Origin: Strix aluco
Taxonomy: Eukaryota; Chordata; Aves; Strigiformes; Strigidae
Length of the DNA: 64,000 bases
Direction: 5' to 3'
Assembly: GCF_031877795.1 (NCBI RefSeq)
Contig: NC_133971.1
Span: forward strand, 96,328,154 to 96,392,153
Shown: piece after piece, positions 1 through 9,600 of the stretch
Position numbering within the stretch: the first letter of the stretch is position 1
How the letters are laid out: every line of letters begins with the position of its first letter
Notes under the pieces: generated by a model
The model's input: only the letters and a program-made list of their open reading frames with translations
What the model was told of the DNA's origin: nothing
The model's database searches: none
Translations under genes and position numbers: made by a program

Positions 1-1825
1 GAGCTCCCCAGAGCCTCTGCCCCTCGGTGCTGGGGCCGGGGGGTGCCGGTGGTGGAGGCAAGCAGCCTGGCCGGGGTCTTGCTCCTCCCAGGTAGCCACG
101 AGCTGTTTTCCCTGTTTATCAGTTTGCACTGATAAAGCTGGGTCCAGCTCTCTCAGGCCTGCTTTACCCTCTAAACTGCTCCCGGAAAAACTCTAGGGGA
201 AAAAATCCCATATTATCCAAGTGGTTTTTTACTTCTAAATAACTGATAACATGTCTGGGAGGAGAAGAATCACAAGGAAGCCTGGTTCTGCTTCTCACCA
301 GCAAAAAGGAGGTTTAAGACCCCTGGACCCATGTCCAGCCGCGCTGCTGTCACTGGGAGCACGGCACAGGGGGCTGGAGCCAGACCCTCTGCCCTCCGCA
401 GGGAAATTGCGACACCAATTTCCAAATACCAAAAGAAAACACGTGCAATATTTGTCTAAAAGCAGGTGAAGATGACGTGGGCCATCCCTGGCCAGCTGGT
501 GCTCGCTGTTTGAAGGGAAAGCCCACTCGTGCCCCTGCCACATCCCACGCTGACGTTGAGGGGGGCGTGCAGGGCTGTGAGCGCGGGGGATGAACCCCTG
601 GACTCCCCCTTTTACGGGCGGTTTGAGTCAGCCAGACGGCTTTGCAGCGCCGAAGGGCTTGGCCCTTCTCTTCCCCGCGCTCAGAGATGGGTGTGGGTAC
701 TGGAGGAGACGGCAGAGCCCAACCCCTGGGGAACACAAGAGGAGTTAAAATCCACACACTCAGGGGAGCCCCAGCCAAAAAAAAAGGAGGAGGCTGAGCA
801 AGAAAGCATAGGGGGTGTGCAGCCAGGCCCTAGGTCCGTGCCACACCGTCGGTGCGGGGAGAGAGGTTTAACGGGTGTGGGGGGCTGGGGGAGCCCCGTG
901 GTGAGGCCGAAGCAGATGGCGCCCGCGGGGCAGAACGGCAGAGCTCCCCCCGCACCGTCCCGGTGGGGCTGACAGCAGCCCCGGGCTTCACAGCCCTCAT
1001 GGAGTCAGCACACGGGCCATGTTGGTCACCTTTGTGGGTTGATTCCTGGGAAGATTTGGACATCAGTTTGGCAAGACGCCGGAATTGGGCGCTCCCATGT
1101 GTAATCTCACATCATCATGGAACGCAAGGATCGGGCGCAGGTTGAAAAGGAAAAGGTCAAAGTTGGGCCTTCTCTCCTCAATTTTGAAAATATAATTTTG
1201 TCAGGGAAAAAAAAAATAAAAAAAATCGATTTCTCATCTTTCCTCTGTTAACGTAGAGAGAGTAATTGATGGGAACGGCGGGTGCAGCCCAGCCCTCCGA
1301 AGGTGCTGGCAAATGCCCCCTCCACCCGCTTGCCCCCGCGCCGGCCCGCAGCCCTGCTCCCCGTGCTGCGGCACCGCGCTCCCGTTGCTCTGCCGAGGTG
1401 GGGAACCCCACCCGGTGCCCGCCGAACAACGCCAGCCACCACCCCAACCACCAGCAAGGGGTCCCGGTGCCCACGGGAGGAGCAGAGCGCAGCCGGCTTG
1501 CTGGGAGATGGGCACCAGTGCGCAATCCAGTGAAAGGGTGCAGTACAGGTTTTGTTCAACAAAAAGTCAGATTTCATTTAAGTTATGAAACGCCTTAGAA
1601 GATCTTTGCAGCCCTATGAAGCTAAAATTCAAAGTATGATTAATCTTAATTTTTAGGTAATGGTTCCCGCTCTGTAAGAGAGCGCGGGAGTTCCCAGGAG
1701 CAGCAGGAGGGGCTGGGGCTGAGCGTCCAGAAAAGCACCTCCCGGCACCAGCTCCCGCAGCGTGACACGGGGTGAGCAGGGGTTGGGGCGCCTGGTCTCC
1801 ACAGGTACATCCCAACCTCAGCTCT
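1..1825. other. Gene-free upstream DNA
   Basis: No exon or RNA gene is recognisable. Reading frames are short, overlap one another and resemble no protein family I know. The stretch is moderately GC-rich, with short A-runs near 1205-1226 and an ATCGAT-core Onecut-type motif at 1223-1232. By synteny with human it should lie between ST8SIA3 and ONECUT2, but no ST8SIA3 coding sequence is visible. Confidence 0.6.
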
Positions 1826-2052
1826 GGGAAAGGGAAAGGGAAAGGGGGAAAAGAAAAAGGAGGAAGAGGAAGAGGGGGAAGGGGAAGGGGAAGGGGAAGG
1901 GGAAGGGGAAGGGGAAGGGGAAGGGGAAGGGGAAGGGGAGGAATAGCAAGGAAGAGGAAGGAAGAGGAGGAGGAGGAGGAGGAAAAGGAGGAAGAGGAAG
2001 AAGAGGAGGAAGAGGAGGAAAAGGAGGAAAAGGAAGAAGAGGAGGAAGAGGA
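1826..2052 (+). repeat. Homopurine (GGGGAA)n / (GGA,GAA)n tract
   Basis: Bases 1826-1943 are purines without interruption. After TAGC (1944-1947) a second purine run goes to 2052. The first half is dominated by GGGGAA hexamers, the second by GGA and GAA triplets. The opposite strand is homopyrimidine. Such tracts can form triplex (H-DNA) structures, and the GGGG runs also fit G-quadruplex rules. Long open frames across it (Gly-Lys, Glu-rich, or Ser/Pro/Leu on the other strand) are products of the repeat and not genes. Confidence 0.95.
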
Positions 2053-2990
2053 CGCCAGCACATCTGCAGCACCTGGCTCCCATCAGGCTGTGCCCACCCC
2101 CTCCCCTCCCTGCCTGCACTTGCCCCTCTTTTCCCCACATCAGCTGCAACTTTTGCCCCCCTTTAGGAAGGACAAGAAGATTTCACGCATAGCTTGCCCC
2201 GAACAAAGGCACCTCACGCCAGGCTCGCTGCTGCTTCCTCCTTCCTTTCTCCTTTTCCACCGCAAGCTGACAGCGCCTGGGGTAGCTGGGGTGGGGGGAG
2301 CTTCATTTCACACCCGCTTGGTTTGTGTCGAAAAGCAGCTCAGAAAATACTGTGAGCTCCGGGGCCACGCAGGGCTGGTGGCATGGGGAGAAACAGATCA
2401 TTAGCCCTTGGGATCAGCAGTGGAAATCCGTCGGGAAACGGGGGGTTATCACACACAGCCCGTTTGGAACGCGGCTCGGGGCGCCCTGCAGAGGGGCCTG
2501 GGAGCAAACGGCGTTGTACCTCGGAAGAATATAAAATAGGGCTGGTTTTAGACGGGTCTCGGCCGTTTTCACTCACCACCTGCATTTCTCTCCAAGCCCC
2601 GCAGTATTTTCCCATGTCCCAAAGCAGAGGGATGCCCAGCGCCCATCCCTGCCTGTACCTGGGCCCAGGCTCGGCACGCTGCCCACACCACCCTGCCCTG
2701 CCCACGGCTCCCCGCAGCTCCCGCCACACCGCCCCTGCACACCTTGGCCCTCTTCAGCATTTTTCTCCAACCCAGGCTGAACTCTCGCTATCGAAAAGGT
2801 GACATTTCTCCCCATTTTCCCCCCGCTTTGTTACCAGAAAGGCACCGTGGGGGTGGGACCTTTACAAACGCAGAGATGGTTATCAGGGCCCGAGATAAGG
2901 ATGACATAAAACGCAAGTCTCTGCGTTACTGATTAAAGTGGAAGGGGGAGGGAGGGGGCAGTGGAGGGGACCGCGCTGCTGGGAGCAGCT
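2053..2990. other. Gene-free unique DNA
   Basis: No supported gene. The right end (about 2880-2935) is AT-richer, with GATAAG and TTATCA (GATA-type) words and ATGACATAAAAC. It could be a small regulatory element but nothing proves it. Confidence 0.5.
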
Positions 2991-3915
2991 GCACAGCCTG
3001 GCACGGCACAGCACGGCACGGCCCAACAGTCAGGCACAGCGTGGCACAACATGGCACAACACGGCACAGCCTGCACGGCACAGCCCAACACCACCAGGCA
3101 CGGCACGGCACTCTCGGGCACAGCCTGGCACGGTGCGGCACAGCCCAGCATGGCCCAGCCTGGGATGGCACGGCACGGCCCAACACGCCTTGACATGGCA
3201 CCGTCCATCATTGCGATGGCACGGCCCGGCCCAACACGTCTTGACCTGGCACTGTCCACCATTGCAATGGCACGGCATGGCCCAATATGCCTCAACATGG
3301 CCCAGCCCATCAGTGCGACAGCATGGCATAGCCCAACATGTCTTGCCACGGCCAAGTCCATCATTGCGATGGCACAGCATGGCCCAACATGCCTCAACAC
3401 GGCACCATCCGTCATTGCAATGGAGTGGCACAGCCCAACACGTCTTGACATGGAACAGTCCATCACTGGGATGGCATGGCATGGCCCAACACACCTCAAC
3501 ACGGCACCATCCATGTTTGTGATGGCATTGATGGCATGGCACCGCCCAACATGTCTTGACATGGCACAGTCCATCATTGGGATGGTATTGCATGGCCCAA
3601 CATGCCTCAACACGGCACCATCCGTCATTGCAATGGAGTGGCACAGCCCAACACGTCTTGACATGGCACAGTCCATCACTGGGATGGCATGGCATGGCCC
3701 AACATGCCTCAACACGGCACCATCCATGTTTGTGATGGCATTGATGGCATGGCACCGCCCAACATGTCTTGACATGGCACAGTCCATCATTGGGATGGCA
3801 TGGCATGGCCCAACACGCCTCGACACGGCACCATCCATGTTTGTGATGGCATTGATGGCATGGCACACCCTAACACGCCTCAACACAGCCCCGCCCAGCA
3901 CAGCCCAGCCTGGGA
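2991..3915. repeat. Minisatellite, about 53-bp units with higher-order repeat
   Basis: Diverged tandem units share the frame GGCATGGCCCAACAYGYCT, then CAACAYGGCAC, CATCCATCATTG and GATGGCATGGC. The left edge (2991-3180) is simpler and made of CACGGCACAGC-like words. A longer block starting with CCATGTTTGTGATGG recurs at 3511, 3724 and 3835, spaced 213 and 111 bp, so the array has four-unit and two-unit higher-order repeats. Both strands stay open in several frames across the array; these are repeat translations with no recognisable domain. Confidence 0.93.
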
Positions 3916-5129
3916 CGAGCGGGACCAGCCCGGCCGAGGCGGTTGTCCGGCAGTGGGCTGTGCAGAGGGGACGGGGCCTGGCCGGAGCAGGCAGGTCCCC
4001 GCTTGCCAGCTCCGTGCCGGGGGCTCCTGTCCCCACGGGCCCTGCTCCCACTGGGCCCCCCCTGCCCACCTCCTCGCCTGCCCGCACAGCTGCCTGCCCG
4101 CTGCCCGCTTCCATCCCTCCCTGCCTCTCCCCGCAGCACCGACACCGCGCCGTGTGCCGCGGCTACGGCCGCGCTCGAGGCCCCTCTGGAGCCCGCGGGG
4201 TGTTCCCCGCCGCTGCCCCCCACTTCCAGCGCAGCCCCGGGGGGGACAGGGCTGGGCCGCCCCCACGCAGGAGCCTACCTGGGGGCTCCGGAGCCGCGAG
4301 GCGGGATGGGGCCGGGGGGTGGCAGCTCCCCGCCGCGCCTCGGTGGCCGGGCGGTTTTGGCGAGGGCAGAGTTCCCCGCCGCTCGCCGCCGCCACGCCGG
4401 CTCGTGCCCGTGGGCTCGGCCTCCCCGGCGCAGAGCGGGGCTGCGGGCGGCCGGGGACCCGACCCTTCCCTCGACACACGCGTGTGCGTGGGGCGCGCCC
4501 GCGGTCGCGGAGGCTCCGCGCCCGGCACGGGGACACCGGTGCCTGCCGTGGCCGGGCCGGTTCGTTCACGGTCACGGTCACAGCGCCGCTTTTCCCAAAC
4601 CGCGTTTAATTCAGCTCCTAACGCCGGTCGACGCCGCGCCTCGGCTGCAAACGGGCAGGCGGGAGAGCGCGGGGGCCGCCAGCCCCGGGGGGTCCCCGCG
4701 GCGGCGGGGGCTGCGCGCACCGGACACCCCCGAGCTCCGGGGCAGCCCCAGGCCCCTCCTTGCTCGCCCTCCGGCTTCCGAGCGGAAGAAATGGGTCACG
4801 GCTCCCCGGTGCCCTCACCGCCGGCTCCGCACAAAGGCACCGCGGGCAGCCGGGAGCGCGGGGCTGCCGCCTCCGGGACGCGGTGCGGCGCCGTTCGGGG
4901 GAGCCGCTCACCGGGCCGGGACCGAGAGGGCTGAAGGGCCGCGAGGAGCCGGGGGGGGCTGAGGGGCCGCGAGGAGCCCCGGGAGGGGCTGAGGGGCCGC
5001 GAGGAGCCCCAGGGCTGGGGCTCGGGGCCGCGGCGATGCCCGGACCGGCGGACTCCGGCGCGGCGCTGCCTGAAGGACCCCGCGGTTACAAAAGGGCCGC
5101 GGCGCCTTTAAGGGCCCGGCGGGGTCCCT
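3916..5129. other. CpG-rich upstream flank of ONECUT2
   Basis: Very GC- and CpG-rich sequence continuous with the ONECUT2 promoter. No exon is supported; long open frames on both strands reflect low stop-codon density in GC-rich DNA. A 28-30 bp unit beginning CTGAGGGGCCGCGAGGAGCC is repeated three times at 4931, 4959 and 4989. Part of this stretch may be transcribed as 5' UTR or as divergent promoter RNA, which cannot be decided from sequence. Confidence 0.6.
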
Positions 5130-5466
5130 ACCCGTCGCCCCGCCCCTCCTGGGCGCCGCGCCGCCATTGGCCGCCCCGCCCCGCGTCCCGCGCCGCCATT
5201 GGCCGCCGGCGCTCGCCCCGCCCCTCGCCGCCCGTGAGGGCGCAGGCCCGGCCCCGCGGGCGCGGCCAGGCGCGGCGCGCCCTGGACAGCTCCCGCCGCC
5301 CGCAGACGGCGGCGGCGGCGGCGCGGGGCGGACATGGCGCGGGGCCGGCCTGGGCCCGGCTGAGCGGCCGCTGCCCCGCTGCCCCGGCGGCCTCGGGCCG
5401 CAGCCGCCCCCCCCGCGCACCCCCCCGGGCGCCGCCGCCGCCGCCGCCCTCCTCCTCCTCCTCACG
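5130..5466 (+). promoter_or_regulatory. ONECUT2: ONECUT2 proximal promoter / 5' UTR
   Basis: Two identical inverted CCAAT boxes (ATTGG at 5166-5170 and 5198-5202, 32 bp apart) sit in repeated GCCGCCATTGGCCGCC contexts. They are surrounded by CCCCGCCCC-type GC boxes near 5137-5147 and 5215-5226. NF-Y plus Sp1-type sites without a convincing TATA box are typical of CpG-island promoters. The transcription start site cannot be placed. The downstream part is probably 5' UTR, C-rich and ending in CTCCTCCTCCTC just before the uORF. Confidence 0.65.
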
Positions 5467-5478
5467 ATGAGCGGATGA
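5467..5478 (+). promoter_or_regulatory. Three-codon uORF overlapping the ONECUT2 start
   Basis: ATG AGC GGA TGA encodes Met-Ser-Gly-stop. Its stop codon (5476-5478) overlaps the main ATG (5475-5477) as ATGA. The uORF ATG has A at -3 (5464), a good initiation context. The main ATG at 5475 has C at -3 and A at +4, a weak one. This arrangement predicts either stop-restart coupling or reduced use of the first ATG. It is visible directly; translation is inferred. Confidence 0.6.
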
Positions 5479-6654
5479 GGAGCGGCCGCAGCGCCCGTCG
5501 ATGCCTCCTCGCCAGGGAAGCGGGTGCCTGCGCCATGAACCCCGAGATGGCGATGGAGCCGCTGGGCAGCCTGCACGGGGCGGCCGGCCATGAGCCGGAG
5601 CTGATGGGCAGCCCCAGCCCCCACCACGGCGGCCGCAGCGCTGGGCCGCTCCGGGTGCCGCCGCCGCCGCCGCCGCCTCCGCCGCCGCCCCAGGAGCTGC
5701 CCCCCGCCGCCGCCGCCGCCGCCGCCGCCCGGCCGGCCATGGTGTCCAGCATGGCCTCGCTGCTGGACGGCCCCGCCGAATACCGCGCCGAGCTCTCCAT
5801 CCCGCTGCACCACGCCATGAGCATGCCCTGCGAGTCCTCGCCGCCCGGCATGGGCATGAGCAGCACCTACACCACCCTGACGCCGCTCCAGCCCCTGCCG
5901 CCCATCTCCACCGTCTCCGACAAGTTCCACCACCCGCACCCCCACCACCACCCGCACCCCCACCACCCGCACCACCCGCACCAGCGCCTCCCGGGCAACG
6001 TCAGCGGCAGCTTCGCCCTGATGCGGGACGAGCGCGGGTTGCCCGCCGTCAACAACCTCTACGGGCCCTACAAGGAGATGCCCGCCATGGGGCAGAGCCT
6101 CTCGCCGCTGGGCAACGGGCTGGGCCCCCTCCACGGCGCCCAGCAGGGCCTCCACGGCTACGGGCCGCCGGGCCACGACAAGATGCTGGGGCCCAACTTC
6201 GACGCCCACGCTGCCATGCTGGCGCGGGGGGAGCAGCACCTCTCCCGGGGCTTGGGGACCCCCCCGGCCATGATGCCCCACCTCAACGGCATGCACCACG
6301 CCGCGGGGCCCGGCCCCCCGCCGCCCCACGGGCCCGCGCTGCCCGCCGGCCGGGAGCGGCCGCCCTCCTCCTCCTCCTCCTCCTCCGGGCCGCCGGTGAG
6401 CGGCTCGGGGCAGCTGGAGGAGATCAACACCAAAGAAGTGGCCCAAAGGATCACGGCGGAGCTGAAGCGCTACAGCATCCCGCAGGCCATCTTCGCGCAG
6501 CGGGTGCTCTGCCGCTCTCAGGGGACCCTCTCGGACTTGCTGCGGAACCCCAAGCCTTGGAGTAAACTCAAGTCCGGCCGGGAGACCTTCCGGAGGATGT
6601 GGAAGTGGCTGCAGGAGCCGGAGTTCCAGAGGATGTCGGCCCTGCGCCTGGCGG
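5475..6654 (+). CDS. ONECUT2: ONECUT2 coding exon 1 (CUT domain)
   Basis: Encodes residues 1-393 plus the first base of codon 394. It ends LRLA then G, followed by donor GTAGGT at 6655-6660. It carries the low-complexity activation region (Pro, Ala, His and Ser tracts) and the whole CUT domain, in which SIPQAIFAQRVLCRSQGTLS and the PKPWSKLKSGRETF segment are intact. The reading frame continues open past the donor, but that extension has no homology and is intron. The exon is extremely GC-rich and lies inside the CpG island. Confidence 0.97.
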
Positions 6655-9600
6655 GTAGGTGCGGGCCGGCGGGACCGAGCGGGGGGGACCGGGGCGCCGG
6701 CTCCGCGGGGAGCTCCCCGCCGGTACCGGCCCCGCGCTCCGCCTCGCCCGCTGCCGGCGGCCGGACGAAGGCTCGGGGCTCTTGTGTGTGGGGGGGTATG
6801 TGTGTCCCGGCACCCCCTCCCCATCCCCGCCGGTACCTGCGCAGACCGCCCCGGGGACCGGCGGAGCGGGGGCTCGGGGCCGCCGGAGGAGCTCTCTGAG
6901 CGGCCGCGGTGCGGGAGGGCGGCCGCGCCGCTCCGCGCTCTCAGCGAGCACCGGGAGAGCCGGGGGCGGGGGGGGTGTGTGTGTGTCCGCGGGGTCCCGG
7001 AGTCGGGCTGGTTTGGGAGGGGGGGGGGTGGCAGCTCCGCGCATCCCCGCGGATCGGCCGCATTGTCCCGCGGAGGGCGCGCGGGCTCCCCCTGGCGCGG
7101 GCGCGGGGTTCCGCAGCCCCCATTGTTCTGCGGGGGCCGCGGGGGGGGGTGTGGGGGGGTCCCTGTCCCCGCCGCTGCCGCGTCGCACCGGGGGGCTCGA
7201 GGGACGGAGCGTTGAGGGGGGGGTGTCAGACCCGTCGCCATCCCGTGCCGCGGGGCAGAGCGGTGCCGGCAGAAACGCGTCCGTTGGGTGCAGCCCCCCC
7301 CGCGGTCACGGGGGACTGGGGGCAGGCCCCCCCCCTCCGGCGTGGATTTGCCCCCTCCGTGGAAACCGCCCGTCTGGTAGCGGCGGGTCGTGCGGCGGCC
7401 GCGACACGGGCGGACACGCGTGGGCAGCCGCGGTGCCGTGTCCGTGTCGTGCGTGTCCCCCCCCGCGCTGCCGCGGCGCGCAATGTCCGCCGGCGCGGTT
7501 TGAACACCCGGTGCAGGGTCTTCCGACGGCTCCGTCGCTCTTTTTATCCCGATTGATTCCAACCCGGACGGATTAATCAGCCGGGGGCAGGCGCGAGCCG
7601 GCTGGCCGCGGGGCTGCCACTCGCCCCGGGGCGACCGAAGGGGTCTCTGCCCTACGCTGTGTCCCCCCTGCGGCTCTGCCCCGCTCCCCGCGGTGGCACC
7701 GCGGTAGTTCCACGCGTCCGACAGCCCGCAAGGCAACGGGGCGAGCGGGAGGCCCCGGTGGGCGCTCGCCCCTCCTTTGTCTCCGGCGGAACAATGCGGT
7801 TTGGGGGGGTGTTGGGGCAGCCCCGGCCCCCCCCCTCCGCGCCCTGCGGCAGCTCAGCCCTGCGGGCCGGCCGGGGGCTGCCTGCGGCAGGGTTTGCGCG
7901 GCCCCGCAGCGCGTTTGGGCCGGGCCGGGGGGAGGAAGGCTCGGGGGAGGAGGGTGCTGAGCTCCTCGGCTCGAACGGCGACTGCCAGCCCCTCTCGTCC
8001 TCGCCCCCCCACCCCGTCCTCGCCCCCCCACCCCCTGGGCATCCAGGTCTTCTGGTTCTTTAGCCAAACCAAGGTCCCGAGGTTTGTCTGCAACAGGAGC
8101 GTCAGGTTTGGGGTGGGTTGTTGGGGTTTTTTTGTGGTTTGTTTTTTTTTGTTTTGTTTTTTTTTTTTTTGCCGGAGCACGCGGGGATGTCGCCTTCTCA
8201 CACAAACGCGTATCTGGAGGGAAATCGATGCAGATAATGTTTAGAAGATTAAAAGAGCATTAATGCTGGCAACAGGGGCATAAATGCGTGGACCCAGTTT
8301 TCATTGATCTGGAACCTGAGCCGGCTCATTTCCAGTAAAGCTGCTGGTGCTTTTCCTTCCCAGCACCGGCCCCGGGTGGGGGGTTCCCCACGAAGCTGCA
8401 CGTACAGGGCAGAAAATCAGAAATCGCATCTCCGCACCCGCCGGGAGACAGCACCGGGGGTTTCTGGTTTTCTGCCATACCCGCGGAGTTAACGCATCCA
8501 GAATTCCGGATCTCCGCCGTCCCAGTCCCCCCCGAACGCCTTTTGCATCCAGGAGTAAAGTTTGGGGAGAGCTCGGTCGCCGAGTGGGCGCGGGGTTGCT
8601 CGTGGAGCGGGAGCCGGAGCGGAAAAGACCTTTGCAAATTACCGTTCCCTTCGGGAAATCGATTTTATTTTTTTTTTTTTTTTTATCACCACGTGTGAAT
8701 ATGCAGCCTCATTGCCTCGGTGCTTCCTTTACTCACCTGCTTAAACCCCTCTGAGTGAGGGGAATGAGACGAAAGTATTTCAGATTCCTGAAAACTGGCC
8801 AGTTTGCCCCGTGCTCCTGTAAGTTGTTCCTTACAACTGATGAAAATCTGCTGTCTTTGGAGGGAAATCCCGCTTCTCCCCGTGGGAGCGGTGGCAGTGG
8901 GGTGTGCTTATTATTTTTTCTTATTATAGAAGATATATAATTCTATTCTATTCTATTCTATTCTATTCTATTCTATTCTATTCTATTCTATTCTATTCTA
9001 TTCTATTCTATTCTATTCTATTATTATTTCTGTGCTTGTTATCTCTTCTTGGGAGTCTGTAAAGGACCGTGCGAGTGTCTTGCGGCGGGTGCAGCCGGGG
9101 GAAGGGGCGAGTGGCCTCCCCGGGGGACATCGGGCTCCCCCCGGGGCAGCTGGAGCAGGGACGGGGCTTTTGGGGACCCGCCCTGGGCTTCGGGCAGCCG
9201 CTTCTCCCGCAAAACGAATCGCGAGAAACCCCGCCGCTCCCCGGGTTTTCGGTCTGCATCACCCCCGCTGCCTCGTCCCTAAAACGTCCCCGGGTTCCCG
9301 GGGGGGGGGGGGGGGGGCGGCCCCAGAGCCGCGGGGGCTCCGGGCAGGAACCGGAGCGACCCGGGGGAGCCTGGCCCGGCTGCCGCCCCGCCGGGCGCTC
9401 CCTGAATTTCTGCCGGGGTAAAAAACACGAATCTCAAGGTGAGTCGGTGCGTTGGTCCGCGCAGGGCTCGGGTGGATGAACCGGGAGCCGCGGCCTAAGG
9501 CCGGGCTTCCCCGCGAAGCCGGGCTACCGGTACCGCCAACCCCCGCCGGGAAAACACGGGAAAAGCGCCGGGAAATCCCCCGGTGCCGCCGGGCTCAGGC

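Noticed and set aside
1-1825. Possible ST8SIA3 exons expected from synteny
   Set aside because: No sialyltransferase motif was seen on either strand.
1567-2404. Frames rich in Gly-Lys/Glu (+) or Ser/Pro/Leu (-)
   Set aside because: Translation of the purine/pyrimidine tract.
2933-4934. Open frames of 393 (-) and 657 (+) codons over the 53-bp minisatellite
   Set aside because: They are translations of tandem repeats extended into GC-rich DNA, and both strands are equally open, which argues against selection for protein.
6655-6899. Read-through of the ONECUT2 exon 1 frame past the donor
   Set aside because: The protein homology stops exactly at the GTAGGT donor and resumes at 22018 with a matching phase, so the extension is intron.
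4908-7736. A 942-codon open frame on the - strand over ONECUT2 exon 1
   Set aside because: It is the antisense of a very GC-rich, CpG-island exon, where stops are rare. It is low-complexity (Pro, Arg, Gly, His) with no recognisable domain and no splice context.
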